This document shows, in pieces, positions 44,088 to 55,333 of a stretch of DNA of 64,000 bases (its first letter is position 1; every line of letters starts with the position of its first letter). A program made the position numbers and the translations under genes. Source of the stretch: Brevipalpus yothersi. Lineage: Eukaryota > Arthropoda > Arachnida > Trombidiformes > Tenuipalpidae. The notes beneath the pieces were generated by a model that was given only the letters and a program-made list of their open reading frames with translations, made no database searches and was not told the origin of the DNA. Location of the stretch: assembly GCA_003956705.1 (NCBI GenBank), contig QZCP01000163.1:1-64000 (forward strand), read 5' to 3'.

Positions 44088-44670
44088 TAACTTACCGAAG
44101 ATGGTCAAGCTCACAGGCCATATCTTTTGTAACAACTGACCAATCATCGATAGCAAATTACAAGAATCGAACAGCTTCCTCTCGCCAAACTCTACAAACG
44201 CGACTACATTTTTGAAGATCAAACCATCTGAAATGCTTGGAAACTATAAGTTACTTATCATGGCCTTTAGAGGAGAAAAAAAATTAAACCAAATTAGTAA
44301 TGTCTCCCCCATCATAATGATTGAGGAGTTCATGTGCTGCTAATAACTAGTTATCAAATCGTTTGTCAATCATTATTTGATATCGGTCATCAGATTTTCT
44401 ATTTAGAAGCCCAATACACCTCATCAAAATCAGAGTGAACAGTAGTCTCTGAAAATTTTCCTTCCGATTACAGATGAGAAGGAAGCGAATGTCCTACTGG
44501 TGCAAATAACCAGCAAAGGCTGTCATGAAGTCACCGAGTTCTTTGAGGGCACTCCATCACCAATCATAGGTTTAGATTTGTTCTTAAATTTTCTCTTGGA
44601 AACTGATAGGAGAGCTCGAAATTCTGCTGCTTTGTCAGCACTTAGCTGAAAATTTCGTCACTTACAGCTC
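44088..44670 (-). pseudogene. type III F-box exon and exon 1 remnants
   Basis: 44088-44275 matches the type III F-box exon on the minus strand (GACCAATCATCGATAGCAAA and ACTACATTTTTGAAGATCAA on the plus strand), with a missing segment near the exon start and substitutions. 44540-44670 resembles exon 1 of type III genes (TCTTTGAGGGCACTCCATCA). No exon 3 follows; the piece joins intergenic DNA at about 44087. It is non-functional. Confidence 0.6.
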
Positions 44671-45627
44671 ATAAGGGGAGTATTCCTCTATTGAATAGCA
44701 AAATACAAATTGGAAACAATGAGAGGTGGTTGAGTTATTAGGGAGACAATTTCTGAGCTGCAGTCAGTGGTGATGGTAAGTTATATTTACAAATATCGAT
44801 ATTTAAAAAAATGCTAAAAATGGTTCTATCGTATCATGAGAAGTCCGGATCTTGATTTTTTTGACGAATGCTCCAAAAAAATGATATGAGATGATTTAAG
44901 TCATGAGGGAAAAAAATAGAAGCTCACAATTTGTTCAGGGATCAGCTGATAATCCTCTCACAGGAAATCATTCAATTCGAACCATGTGAGAAAGGGAGAG
45001 AAATTGGCAATGAAATTCTCACTCGATAAATCAGCCTCCTCCATATTGATGATTGCGGACGTCAGAGACAAACAATAAAAGAGAATTTCCCAAGATTAGG
45101 TAAAAATAACCACAGCAATACAGCAATAAGAAGATAGACTTGTGAAAGTGTGGTTTAATTTATCAGGACATGATTTTGAGGAGAACGCATCTCAAATCTC
45201 AAATCAAATCGATGAAGAAAAAAGATCTCGCTCTCTGTCTGTTTTTCATTTCTTCTCCTTCTTTCGAAAAAGAATAAAAGAGAGTTGTTGGATTTCTCTT
45301 CCAGCTTGATTTGAAGGAGAACGAAACATCATCTTGCCCATGAAATATTTTTGAAGAATTAACATTCTCATAATTATCACCAAGGAAGAAATTTAAAAAT
45401 ACTTGAGGGTGGGCTCTATGGGGAAAAGTTAATTTCATCGTAGGTGTTGAATAAGGATTTTGGGAGACAAACTAGATCCTTGTCGGTAAATGAAAATTTA
45501 TTTGTTACATCGATAAAAGGAAGAAAAGGAGTGATACAGATGTGTTATGTGGAATGATTAATGCCTTGAGATTTCTCGTATCATCCCAAGTTGCACATGG
45601 TATTATCGAGGATGATCAGAGCAGATA
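44671..45627. repeat. intergenic with shared repeats
   Basis: No gene is seen. 44760-45180 is the repeat of 28900-29290 and 38100-38525. 45240-45627 is type I 3' flank (TTTATTTGTTACATCGATAA, GCACATGGTATTATCGAGGA). Confidence 0.6.
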
Positions 45628-47067
45628 CTAAATTCGAATCAAATGAAGACGCAGTGGATAATTAAAATTTCCGAATTTTCTACTCAATGTGTCATATTCC
45701 ATCACTGATTCGATTCTTATGAATTTCACCAAGGGAAAAAGCCCAGAGATCAAAGAGAAAGCAAGATCATTCATATCTGGCAATCTTTCTTTATAATAGA
45801 TATAAAAACCGATCACTCTTCTATCGTTTACAGAGAAACCTTCTCTATCAAGCCTCTTTTTGAAGTCGCTAGCTTCTCTTTCAATACCTTCTTGATTGAG
45901 ATGACAATCACTGACGTTCAGTGAGGAAGACTTGATATCTTTCCCACAGAAAGCAACGCTTATGACGTCCGATCTTCGAAAACCTTCGAATCTCCGGTCA
46001 TGACACCAGAACCGTGACCAACGCCATGCATCACCAGCTTGCAGACAAGGATTAATGCAAAAAGGAACAATGTCCTCAACGTGTTCAAATGCTGATTCGA
46101 AAGCAGCAATGCCTCTCTCCCCATCCATGGTGAAATTGAACAGGAGAACGATTGATTTCATTGGGAAATCAGGATCATCGATCATTGGTCTTGGACTTTC
46201 AGGATCTGACCAGTTGGTTACGATGACTTTGTGATTTGAAGTGTATCGATTCAAGTGAAAACCTGTAATATACCTTTCATAAAGTTTATCTGTATAAGGA
46301 AACGATTCAAATAGCTTTGGGGTATCGAAATGCTTATCGAGCTCTCTATAGATCTGGAGCCTGGAGTCATTGTCAACTCTTAGTTCATGGAAGAGCCATA
46401 TTAAACCGTGATCGATGATCACTGTGGGACTTTTAGGAGATAGGGATGAGATTGCCTTTTCGAATTCACCGATGGTCATGAAAGAAAAACTAGGGATGCA
46501 TCTCATATCTCTGTTGAAGAAATCTTCCAAATGTTTTTCAATATCAGGATTCACTCTCGAATAGAGAGGATTACATCCGATGTGGAATGAACCTGCCCGC
46601 CAAAAATACCAATTGTCGTAGAAAGACACTTTTTCGAAAGCACGAGTCCTCAAGATTTTGTGCTTTGCTTCCCTGTTAGGAGAAGATTTGATTCAGTTTA
46701 AAACAATCGCCAAAATGGAGAAAAACTGACCTGATCTCGCGTAATTCGCTGACCATATTTTTACCTTCCAAGTAACAATCATCAATAAGAGGACACTTTG
46801 CTAGAAACCGAATAGTCTCATCCCATTCACCAAAGGCTCGACCAAAATTGTACACATCAATTGGTTTGAGATATCTGAGAACATTTTGAATGATGTGAGG
46901 TTGCTTCAAGGCTATGTCCATGGCTGAATACTGGGAGAGACAAAAATTTAATTAGATCGCATGTTAATGGGACAAAAAATGTGGTACAAAAGTCGAAACG
47001 CTCTCACCTCTTGTTTAGCTGATGATTCTTCACCAATCCACTTTGGGGAACTTTTCCCTGTTTCTAT
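45628..47067 (-). CDS. FBXO22-like F-box/FIST protein, type I, exon 1 start lost
   Basis: Exons are 47008-47067, 46731-46930 and 45628-46672. The codon aligned with the usual ATG of exon 1 is ATA (47065-47067); the rest of exon 1 is open (IETGKSSPKWIGEESSAKQE) and resembles the acidic exon 1 of the gene at 30038. From the exon 2 ATG at 46921 (MDIALKQPHIIQNVLRYLKP) a 411-residue protein results. Exon 3 has an expanded region after NWYFWRAG (FHIGCNPLYSRVNPDIEKHL), then MRCIPSFSFMTI, SPTVIID, GFHLNRYTSNHKVIVTNWSD, VISVAFCGKDIKSS, FSVNDRRVIGFYIYYKER (DRR instead of DGR), LFPLVKFIRI and LRLHLIRI. The middle CRISG-like motif of relatives is replaced by NPCLQAGDAWRW. Probably functional with the shorter N-terminus, or early decay. 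Confidence 0.65.
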
Positions 47068-47216
47068 CTAAAGAATTGTTATTTACAAAAACATCACTCA
47101 ATCAATCAACTGAATTGGATGTTTGTAAGATTTTCTGTTCGGAAAATTTTGGGAACAAATTTCCGAAACACTATCAAGACAAAAATGAGATATGAGGAAG
47201 TTGATCGCATTAAGAA

Positions 47217-47260
47217 GCGGAAGTGGCGCTCATCAAGTGATCTGCTTTAGCAAGCGGGAA
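47217..47260 (-). promoter_or_regulatory. conserved upstream box of the gene at 45628-47067
   Basis: GCGGAAGTGGCGCTCATCAAG to CAAGCGGGAAT. The last base of the E2F-like core is changed. Confidence 0.4.
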
Positions 47261-47852
47261 TTGAATTCGCTAAAATTAAATGAGCTATTGTTTCTAAGTT
47301 TCATGATAATAAAGTATCCTGATTGGAAAAGCTTCGAATTGAAAAAGGAAAAAGTTCTATCTTGGTCCAGACGAAGCGATATTCCACAAGAACTCGCATG
47401 GAATATTTCATTTTATACAAAATTTGAAAAAATTATACCAGTTGGGCATTGATGTTGCTACCCACGATCGTTCTTACTAATTTTCTCTTATGAAAATTGT
47501 TTGATTAGTTCCTAGTAATGGAGATGAGAAAGTTCATATTAATTTACTGATAGGCCCAGAATAGTGTCAATACGATTTTAATTTTCTTTCCGGGATATGA
47601 ATAAATTACTTTGTGTTGTCTGGACGAAAACAAGAGTAGATATTGGTTGATTAGCATTCAAAATTATGAAGTTTTTATCAACCATCAAGTTTTGGAGGCT
47701 ATCCAACACGAATACATGTGATACTGCTTTATCCTCTCAGCAGTGTTTTCAATACATTCTCGAGAGATAAGAGGCAAGAGATTTTATTATATTATTAAGA
47801 TGAGTTGTTCAGTGCTTATATTGGTCATTAGGAAAGTAATCATTCGTGAATC
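47261..47852. other. intergenic, no gene seen
   Basis: Distal upstream-type sequence, then a type III 3' flank (47600-47852) matching 26600-26837. Confidence 0.5.
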
Positions 47853-48759
47853 TCAAATTCGGATCAGATGTATACGAATTATTTGCGAACCAATTCCTAT
47901 TTGTCGTGACTTCACTCGTGAAAACATTTCTGAAACAATCTCGAAAAAGTGAGCAAGACCATCATGCCATCCTGGAGAGTGTTCAAAAATGAAGCCTAAA
48001 GCCCTTCCATCATCAACTGGGAAATCTGGCATTGTTTGTGCTTCCAGTTTTTGGTGGATATTTTCATCAAAATCTTTCTTGGGTACAGCTTGAAAGTTGA
48101 AGCTCACATCGATTGTGGCTGACTTGACTTCGGTTCCACAAAACGAAATGCTTAATGCTCTTGTTGACGTATATTCACTCTCATTTTCGTTGTAATAGAA
48201 TATTTCAGAATCCATATGACGGGCCAACAGTCCACCAGAGGCTTCAAGAGAACCTTTTTCTATCAAATGTCTCATTCTTGCAGGTCCAAGTATACGGATA
48301 CCTGTTCCAATAAAGTAGATGAATGCTTTGATTGGATATTGAGGATCATCCAATTTTGGCTTTTTGCACTTGGGATCAGACCAATCGGTAACAATCACTT
48401 TGTGATCTGATACGTTTTGATTTATGTTGATGGCTTCGAAAAAATTAGATGCACTTCGGTTCTTCTTCTCGTGTTCCAATGATTCGAACAGACCACGTGC
48501 ACCAACGAATTCGCTCAAAGTTTGGAAGATTTTTGATCCCTTCTTATGAGTAATTCTGATAGCCATTTGCTGAAGAACTACTGTAGGACATATCTTTTGT
48601 AACAACTGAGCAATCATCGATAACAAATCACAAGAATCGAACAGCTTCCTCCCGCCAAACTCTACAAACACGACTACATTCTTGAAGATCAAACCATCTG
48701 AGATGCTTGAAAATTTCACTTATGATGTGGGGCATATACCATAAGTTATTCATCATGGC
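47853..48759 (-). pseudogene. FBXO22-like type III pseudogene, exon 2 fused to exon 3
   Basis: The C-terminal two-thirds of exon 3 (47853-48590) is almost identical to the gene at 26838-27876: DHKVIVTDWSDPKCKKP, SLEASGGLLARHM, ALSISFCGTEVKSATI and FPVDDGRALGFIFE. At about 48590 it jumps to F-box exon sequence (GTAACAACTGAGCAATCATC on the plus strand), losing intron 2 and the first third of exon 3. In the F-box frame there is also a TGA where relatives have GAA (RFL then stop). The 288-codon open frame reads the F-box part in a different phase. Exon 1-like sequence remains at about 49035-49175. It looks like a deletion product that was intact until recently. Confidence 0.8.
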
Positions 48760-50040
48760 CTTTAGAGGAGGAAGAAAAATAATTAAACCAAATTGGTAAA
48801 GTGCACCCCATCATAATGATTAAGGAGTTCATGTGCTGCTAATAACTAGCTATCAAATCGTTTGTCAATCATTATTTGCTATCTGTCAAGCATCAGATTT
48901 TCAATTTAGAAGCCCAATACACCTCATCAAAATCAGAGTGAACAGTAGTCTGAAAAATTTTCCTTCCGATTACAGATGAGAAGGAAACGAATGTCCTACC
49001 TGTACAAATAACCAGCAAACGCTGTCATGAAGTCACCGAGTTCTTTGAGGCCACTCCATAACCAATCATAGGTTTAGACATGTTCTCAACTTTTCTCTTG
49101 AAAACTGACCAAAGAGCTCGAAATTCAGCTGCTTTGTCAGCACATAGCTGAAAATTTCGTCACTTACAGCTCATAAGGTGAGTATTCCTCTATTGAATAG
49201 CAAAATATAAATTGGAAACGATGAGAGGTGGTTGAGTTATTATCATTACTATAAGGAACCAGAATGATAGAACGTAGACTTATATATTCAAACAATGCAA
49301 ATTATATTGATTAATACGACTCACATCCTGTAAGAACGAGAAAAAATTTAAACTATGACTGATGAGATCATGCACTTCAGATTTGTGGGATTAAGCAATG
49401 TAGGGCTCACACATACGACTCATACAGATTGTGGCTCCGGGAATGGAACGTTGTAAATGGAAAAAGTATCGTACTTCTTGTGAATTACAGCTTTTAATGC
49501 ATCAAAACATTTATACAGAAGAAAAATTTGAGAAAATACACCTTGTTTCTATCATAGGTAGGAATTAGCGGTGCTAAGAGAAGCAGAGAATAGGAAAGAC
49601 AAAAGGATAGTTAAAAGATGAAGAAGTTCACATTTTAACAACATATTCCAATTTCCTCTTTCCAGTGTCCCGGGACGAGAATGTCCTCTTTAATAGAAGC
49701 TCTGACTCAGGCATCTTTCCTGTGTCCTCCATGATACTGAGGAGCTAATTTATTAAGCACATTGCAGTCAATGAAGCACTCGGCCGATTTGGAGGCCTTA
49801 AAGAAGCCAGAAAGATGGCCGCTTATCAGAGGTGCTCGCAGCAAGTGCAGAAATATCACGAAAAACCACCTGATCTGTCCCAAAATACCACCCCAATATG
49901 TTCACCGGTCATCACCACATCATTCAAAATCCCATCCAGTGTCATCACAGGTCCAATCACCCCACTTTAATTGCAACAATCATCAGTCATCAATTTTTAA
50001 TGCATCAAAACATCACCAGCGTATTGATGGAAATTTTAAT
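48760..50040. other. intergenic with a 0.5-kb insertion
   Basis: 48800-49450 is type III upstream sequence, like 44290-44760 and 28140-28760. From 49492 a 19-base direct repeat pair encloses foreign DNA (listed separately). No family gene is seen. The 93-codon frame at 49762-50043 lies in the inserted DNA. Confidence 0.5.
49492..50013. mobile_element. 484-base insertion between 19-base direct repeats
   Basis: TTTTAATGCATCAAAACAT occurs at 49492-49510 and 49995-50013. The DNA between has no relatives elsewhere in the window, while both flanks are family intergenic sequence. The insert has a short frame on the plus strand from about 49769 (NEALGRFGGLKEARKMAAYQ, then RCSQQVQKYHEKP) ending at TAA near 49970, and a splice-acceptor-like CTCTTTCCAG just before TGTCCCGGGA at about 49667. 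Long direct repeats of this kind are typical of target-primed retroposition, but no poly-A tail is seen. Origin unknown. Confidence 0.5.
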
Positions 50041-50654
50041 TGATGAATATAGAAAGATCCAGAAATAACATCTTTACATTGTGACCTATCTAGATACTGT
50101 GTTTGAATCGGATGTATCTCCTCCCAAAGGAGAACAGAAAAGAGTGGATGGATTCTTCACAAGCTTGATTTGAGGAGAAGTTCTTCCCTCAAAAATATCT
50201 TATAGATGGAATATGCAAATATGCATTAACATACTCAAGATTGCTTCACACTTTCCACAGTGATTAATTCGGAGATAGAAAAATTTTACTAAATTGAAAC
50301 TAGAATCTAGGAACAAGACACAGAGCCCGGAATTTTTAGTGCATCGAGAGAGAACCCAATTTGTTTCAAAATGTGTACAAAAACTGTCGAACCAAAGAAA
50401 TTATCATGAAGGAAGAAGTTGGAGAATGTGTTAAGTTGATCTTCAAAGGTTTTTTTCATTTTTTCGTTGAAAAGGGATTATGGGAGAAAAATCCGATTCC
50501 TGTCCGTCAATGGAAATTTGTTTGCTATTTGTTACATCGATGAGAGAGAACAGAAGAAGTGATAAAAACGAATATGAATGTATTGGTGCCTCGAGATTTC
50601 TCTCGTATCATCTCAAGTTGCACATGGTATTATGGAGAACGATCAAAGCAAATG
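50041..50654. repeat. type I 3'-flank repeat
   Basis: Includes GGATGTATCTCCTCCCAAAG, CCTCAAAAATATCTTATAG and GCACATGGTATTATGGAGAA, leading to the next stop codon. Confidence 0.65.
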
Positions 50655-52096
50655 CTAAATTCGAATCAAATGAAGAGATAGACGGTAAGGTCCGAATCCT
50701 CTATTCAATGAGCTAGGATCAACCCATGATTCGATTCTAATGAATTTTGTGGAGGGAAAAAGCATAGAGAAAAAAGAGAAAGTGATATCATTCATCTTTA
50801 CATATCTTTCTTCATAACTGAATCTCTCTTCATAATAAAAACCGAGAACTCTGCCGTCATCCAAAGAGAAACCTTCTCTATCAAGATCCTTTTTGAAATT
50901 GAAAGCTTCTCTTTCCACACTATCTTGATTGAGATGACAATCACTGACATTTAGTAAGGCAGACTTGATATCTCTTCCACAGAAAGCAACGCTTATGCTG
51001 TTCGATTTCTTAAAACCCTCGAATCTTGGGTCATGATATAAGAACTGTGGCCAAAGCAATATTGTTCCAGATATCCGACAAGGAGAAGAGGAAAAAGAGA
51101 CAATGTCCTCAATGTGCTCGAATGCTGATTTGAAAGCAGCGCTGTATCTCTTTCCATCCCTTGTGAAGCTAGTATTGGTCAAGAGGACGATTGATTCTAC
51201 TGGAAAATCAGGATCATTAGTGATTGGTCTTGGACTTTCAGGATCTGACCAGTCGGTAATGATGACTCTGTGATTTGAAGTGTATCGATTCAAGTGGAAA
51301 CCTCCAATATACCTTTCACAATTAGCACTTGGAAATGCAAACGATTCAAATAGCCCCTGGAAACCGAAATGTTTATCAAGCTCTGTATAGATCCGAAGCT
51401 TGGAGTGGTTGTCAACTTTCAGTTCCCCGTTATACTTAGAACCTTCACCATAGTTGATGATTGCGGTTGGATTTTCAGGTGATAGAGATGAGATTTCATC
51501 ACTGAAGCGATCAATGCTCATGAAAGTAAAACTAGGGATGCAACTCATATCTTTGTTGAAGAAATCCTTCAAATATTCCTCCGCCTTGAGAGCCATGGAA
51601 AGTGACAAATGGAAAGTACATGTACCTGCTCGCCAAAAATAACAATAGTTGCTGGAAGACATTTTTTCGAAAGCTTGAGTCTCTAAGATTTCGTGCTTTG
51701 TTTCTCTGCTTAGGAAAGATTTGATTCAATATTGAACAATCACCAAAATTGAAATAAACTGACCTGAGATAACGCAGTTCGTTGCTCATATTTTTACCAT
51801 CCAAGTAGCAAGCATCAATTGGAGGACACTTTGCCAGTAACCGAATAGCTTCATCCCATTCACCAAAGGCTCGACCAAAATTATACAAATCGATTGGTTC
51901 AAGATATCTCAACACATTTCGAATGATGTGAGGTTGCCTCAAGGCTATGTCCATGGCTGGACACTGGAAGAGACAAAAATCAAATCAGATCGCATGCTAA
52001 AGGGATAAAAAATGTGTACACAAGTCGAAACGCTCTCACCTCTTGTTTAGCTGGTACTTGAACAATCCGTTCTGAGGATTTTCTCTTTCGTTTCAT
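50655..52096 (-). CDS. FBXO22-like F-box/FIST protein, type I
   Basis: Exons are 52040-52096, 51764-51963 and 50655-51705, giving 435 residues with clean junctions. Exon 1 is MKRKRKSSERIVQVPAKQE. The F-box exon reads CPAMDIALRQPHIIRNVLRY with GEWDEAIRLLAKCPPIDAC. Exon 3 has NYCYFWRAGTCTF, LKAEEYLKDFFNKDMSCIPS (relatives have MRC), NPTAIINY, GFHLNRYTSNHRVIITDWSD, SISVAFCGRDIKSA, FSLDDGRVLGFYYEER, LFPSTKFIRIES and LSLHLIRI. The C-terminal third is closest to the gene at 6267, the LFESFA region closest to 42045, suggesting exchange between copies (inference). An upstream box is present at 52251-52296. Intact. Confidence 0.8.
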
Positions 52097-52250
52097 TCTA
52101 AGGAATTGAGGTTTGCTATAATTATCACTCAACCAATCAACAAAATCCGAAGTTTGTTAGATTTTCAGTTCGCAAAGAAATATGAAAACATTTCCGAAGC
52201 ACTATCAAAACAACGATGATGAAATACAGAGAAGATGATTGCAGTTGGAA

Positions 52251-52296
52251 GCTGAAGTGGCGCTCATCATGTGATTTGCTTTTGGAGAGCGGGAAA
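52251..52296 (-). promoter_or_regulatory. conserved upstream box of the gene at 50655-52096
   Basis: GCTGAAGTGGCGCTCATCATG to GAGAGCGGGAAA. The first half has GCTG for GCGG; the E2F-like core is intact. Confidence 0.42.
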
Positions 52297-52967
52297 GAAA
52301 ATCTTCAACGATTTGTGAGACTAAACGGACTATCGTTTCGAAATTTCATGATGATAACGAACGTATTACGAGAGAAAACTTCTCTCTTTCAAATCAAAAG
52401 AATCAAGTTCTTTTATTACTTATTCACCAGAAGGAGCGATGTTTCAGCCGTAACGCGTATTCGTTATCTCGTCCAAGTTAAACAAGTTGGAAATTGATAA
52501 AGTCGGCAACAATCAAAGAGTAGAGCATGTTCTAACCACTGATTCCAATCACGAGCTAATATTGATTCCTCAGCTCCACTAATCTTAGCTCTTTGTCCTA
52601 ATCGAGATTGACAACCTTGTTTAAAAGGGTGGCTAGTTTGATAATTTTTCTAGCCAGAGCAATGCTAATAATATTCGATGGTCAAAAGTCCTTCAAATCT
52701 TCCATAATTGGGTATGTAGTCTGAGGGGTCACGAAACATTCCCATGGAAACATTGTAAGAAGGATCCATCCACAAGTTTATTCCATCGTAAGCGTTGAAT
52801 AAGGAAACAAACTTGATCTTCGTCGGTAAATGAAAATTTATCTGCTACATCAGTGAGAGGGAAGAGAAAGAGTGATACAAATATATATCAATGTATTAGT
52901 GCCTTGAGATTTCTCTCGAAACTCGGTAATTTGCGAATGGTATTGTAGAGAACAATTAGAGCAAATA
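52297..52967. other. intergenic, no gene seen
   Basis: Upstream-type sequence (like 7980-8290 and 16380-16640), then a short type I 3' flank from about 52740. Confidence 0.5.
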
Positions 52968-54388
52968 CTAAATTCGAATCAAATGAAGACATAATGGGTA
53001 ATGTGAAATTCCGAATCTTGTTTCACTCCCCGTTCTTATATTCGATGAGTAACCACTAACCACTGATTTGATACTAATGAATTTTATGGATGGGAAATGC
53101 CTAGAGATTATAGAGAAAGCAATATTATTCATCCCTCCAGATCTTTCTTCATGATGAAAACCGATAACTCTACCATCATCCACAGAGAAACCTTCGCTAT
53201 CAAGCCTCTTTTTAAAATCGCCAGCTTCTCTTTCAACACTTTCTTGACTGAGATGACTGACATTTAGTAAGGTAGACTTGATATCTCTCCCACAGAAAGC
53301 AACGCTTATGCCTTTTGATTTCCGGAAACCCTTGAATCTTGGGTCATGATACAAGAACTCAGATGAACAAAATATCGTACTAGATATCCAACAAGGAGGA
53401 GTGGAAGGGGAAACAATTCGCTTAATTCGCCTCAAAACTGATTTGAAAGCAGCTTCCCCTTCCTGCCCATTCATGGTGAAACCAGAATTGGTCAAGAGGA
53501 TGATTGATTTTACTGGAAAATCAGGATCATTGGTGATTGGTCTTGGACTTTCAGGATCTGACCAGTCGGTGACGATGACTTTGTGATTAGAAGTGTATCG
53601 ATTCAAGTGGAAACCTTCTATACACCTATCATAATGAGTATTTGTAAAAGGAAACGATTCAAATAGCTTCGGGGTATTGAAATGTTTATCAAGCTCTCTA
53701 TAGATCTGGAGCTTTGAATCATTGTGCACTTTCAGCCCTTCACTGTACCCATGATTGATGACCACAGTTGGATTCTTAGGTGATGAGAGTGAGATTGCAT
53801 CACTGAAATCATAGACGCTCATGAGGGAGAAACAAGGAAGGCATCTCATATCTTTGTTGAAGAAATCTTTCAGATATTTTCTAACATCAGGGTCCACTGA
53901 CACATGGAAAGTACCTGCTTGCCAAAAATACCAAACGTTGTAGGCAGACATTCTATTGAAAGCACGGGCCTTCCTGATTTTAGGCTTTGTTTCTCTGTTA
54001 TGAGAAGATTTGATTCAGTATGAAACAATCTCCAGAATGGAAAGAAATTGACCTGATAAATTGCAATTCTTCACCCATATATTTACAATCCAAGTAGCAA
54101 CCGTCAATTGGAGGACACTTTGCCAGAAACTCAATAGGCTCACCCCATTCACCAAATGCTCGACCAAAATTGTACACATCAATTGGCTTGAGATGTCTGA
54201 AAACATTTCGAATGATGGGAGGTTGCTTCAAGGCTATGTCCATGGCTGGACACTGGAAGAGACAAACATTTTATCAGATCGCATGTTGACCGGACAAAAA
54301 ATTTATAAAAAAGTCATAGCGCTCTTACCTCTTGTTTAGATGATGGTTCCTGAGCAATCCGTCGTGAGGATCTTCTTTTCCGTTTCAT
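52968..54388 (-). CDS. FBXO22-like F-box/FIST protein, type I
   Basis: Exons are 54329-54388, 54053-54252 and 52968-53994, giving 428 residues. Exon 1 is MKRKRRSSRRIAQEPSSKQE. The F-box exon reads CPAMDIALKQPPIIRNVFRH with GEWGEPIEFLAKCPPIDGC. Exon 3 has VWYFWQAGTF (Gln for the usual Arg), MRCLPCFSLMSVYDF, NPTVVINH, CIEGFHLNRYTSN, VIVTDWSDPESPRPITND, ISVAFCGRDIKST, FSVDDGRVIGFHHEER, HFPSIKFISI and LCLHLIRI. It is closest to the copy at 39001 at its C-terminus (SGYSSNIR). Start, splice sites and frame are intact. An upstream box is at 54554-54599. Confidence 0.8.
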
Positions 54389-54553
54389 CCTGAAGAATTG
54401 AGATTTGCCAAAATTATCATTCAATTAATCAAAAAAATTGGAAGTTTGTTTGATTTTCACTGAAAATTTCTCAGTTCGCGAAAACAAGAGACAAACCCGA
54501 AACACTACCAAAACAAAGATGATGAAATACAAGGAAGATGATTGCAGTTGAAA

Positions 54554-54599
54554 GCTGAAGTGGCGCTCAGCAAGTCATCTGCTTTTAGTGAGCGGGAAA
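54554..54599 (-). promoter_or_regulatory. conserved upstream box of the gene at 52968-54388
   Basis: GCTGAAGTGGCGCTCAGCAAG to TGAGCGGGAAA, about 165 bases upstream of the ATG. Confidence 0.42.
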
Positions 54600-55333
54600 G
54601 AAATTCGCTGAAATTAAACGAGCTGCCGCTTCCAAGTTTCCTGATGATAACGCATTATGATTGAGAAAGTTTCTAGTTTCAAATAGAAGAAAAAGTAAGT
54701 TGTTTTCTTGCTTATTCTCCAGAAAGAGCAATGTCTCACACCGTCATGTATTTATTATCTCTTTTTTCTATAATTTTAACAAGTTAGACAAGTTGGAAAT
54801 TGATATACATGTATAGTCCGCTGCAATCATTCTAATCACTAATTTCAATCACGAGCTCAGTTTTAAATTCTCAGCTCTTCTAATCTCTTTCTACTAACTG
54901 AGATCGACAATCTTGATTCTAAGTCCGGCGAACTTGATAATTCTTTCAGCGTGAGCGATGCTGATAACATTCGATCATCAAAAATCAAAAATCAAAAATC
55001 CTTAGAATCTTCCGTAATTAGGCATGATGTCTGAGTGGTCACAAAACATTTCCATGGACACATTGAAAGGAGGGCCCATTCAGAACAGATCTCTCTCTCT
55101 CTCTCTCTCTCACTCACTCTTTCTTTCTTCCTTCCTTTCTCAAGAGACCCTCTTACATTTGCATATGTCCATGTATGAATCTGACACGTATAAGGTCACC
55201 ATTGAGTAGACTGTTAGTAAGAAAATGGTTCGAATATGACACATCAATTTTTATTCATGTAATATCGATTGTAATTTTTACGTAATGAAGCATTATTTGT
55301 TGATTGAAATGGGGTATTGAGTAAACGTGAGTA
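54600..55333. other. intergenic with CT microsatellite
   Basis: No gene is seen. A (CT)n run at about 55091-55113 passes into CACTCACTC and a TTTC-rich tract to 55141. The rest is upstream-type sequence, then the type II 3' flank. Confidence 0.55.
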
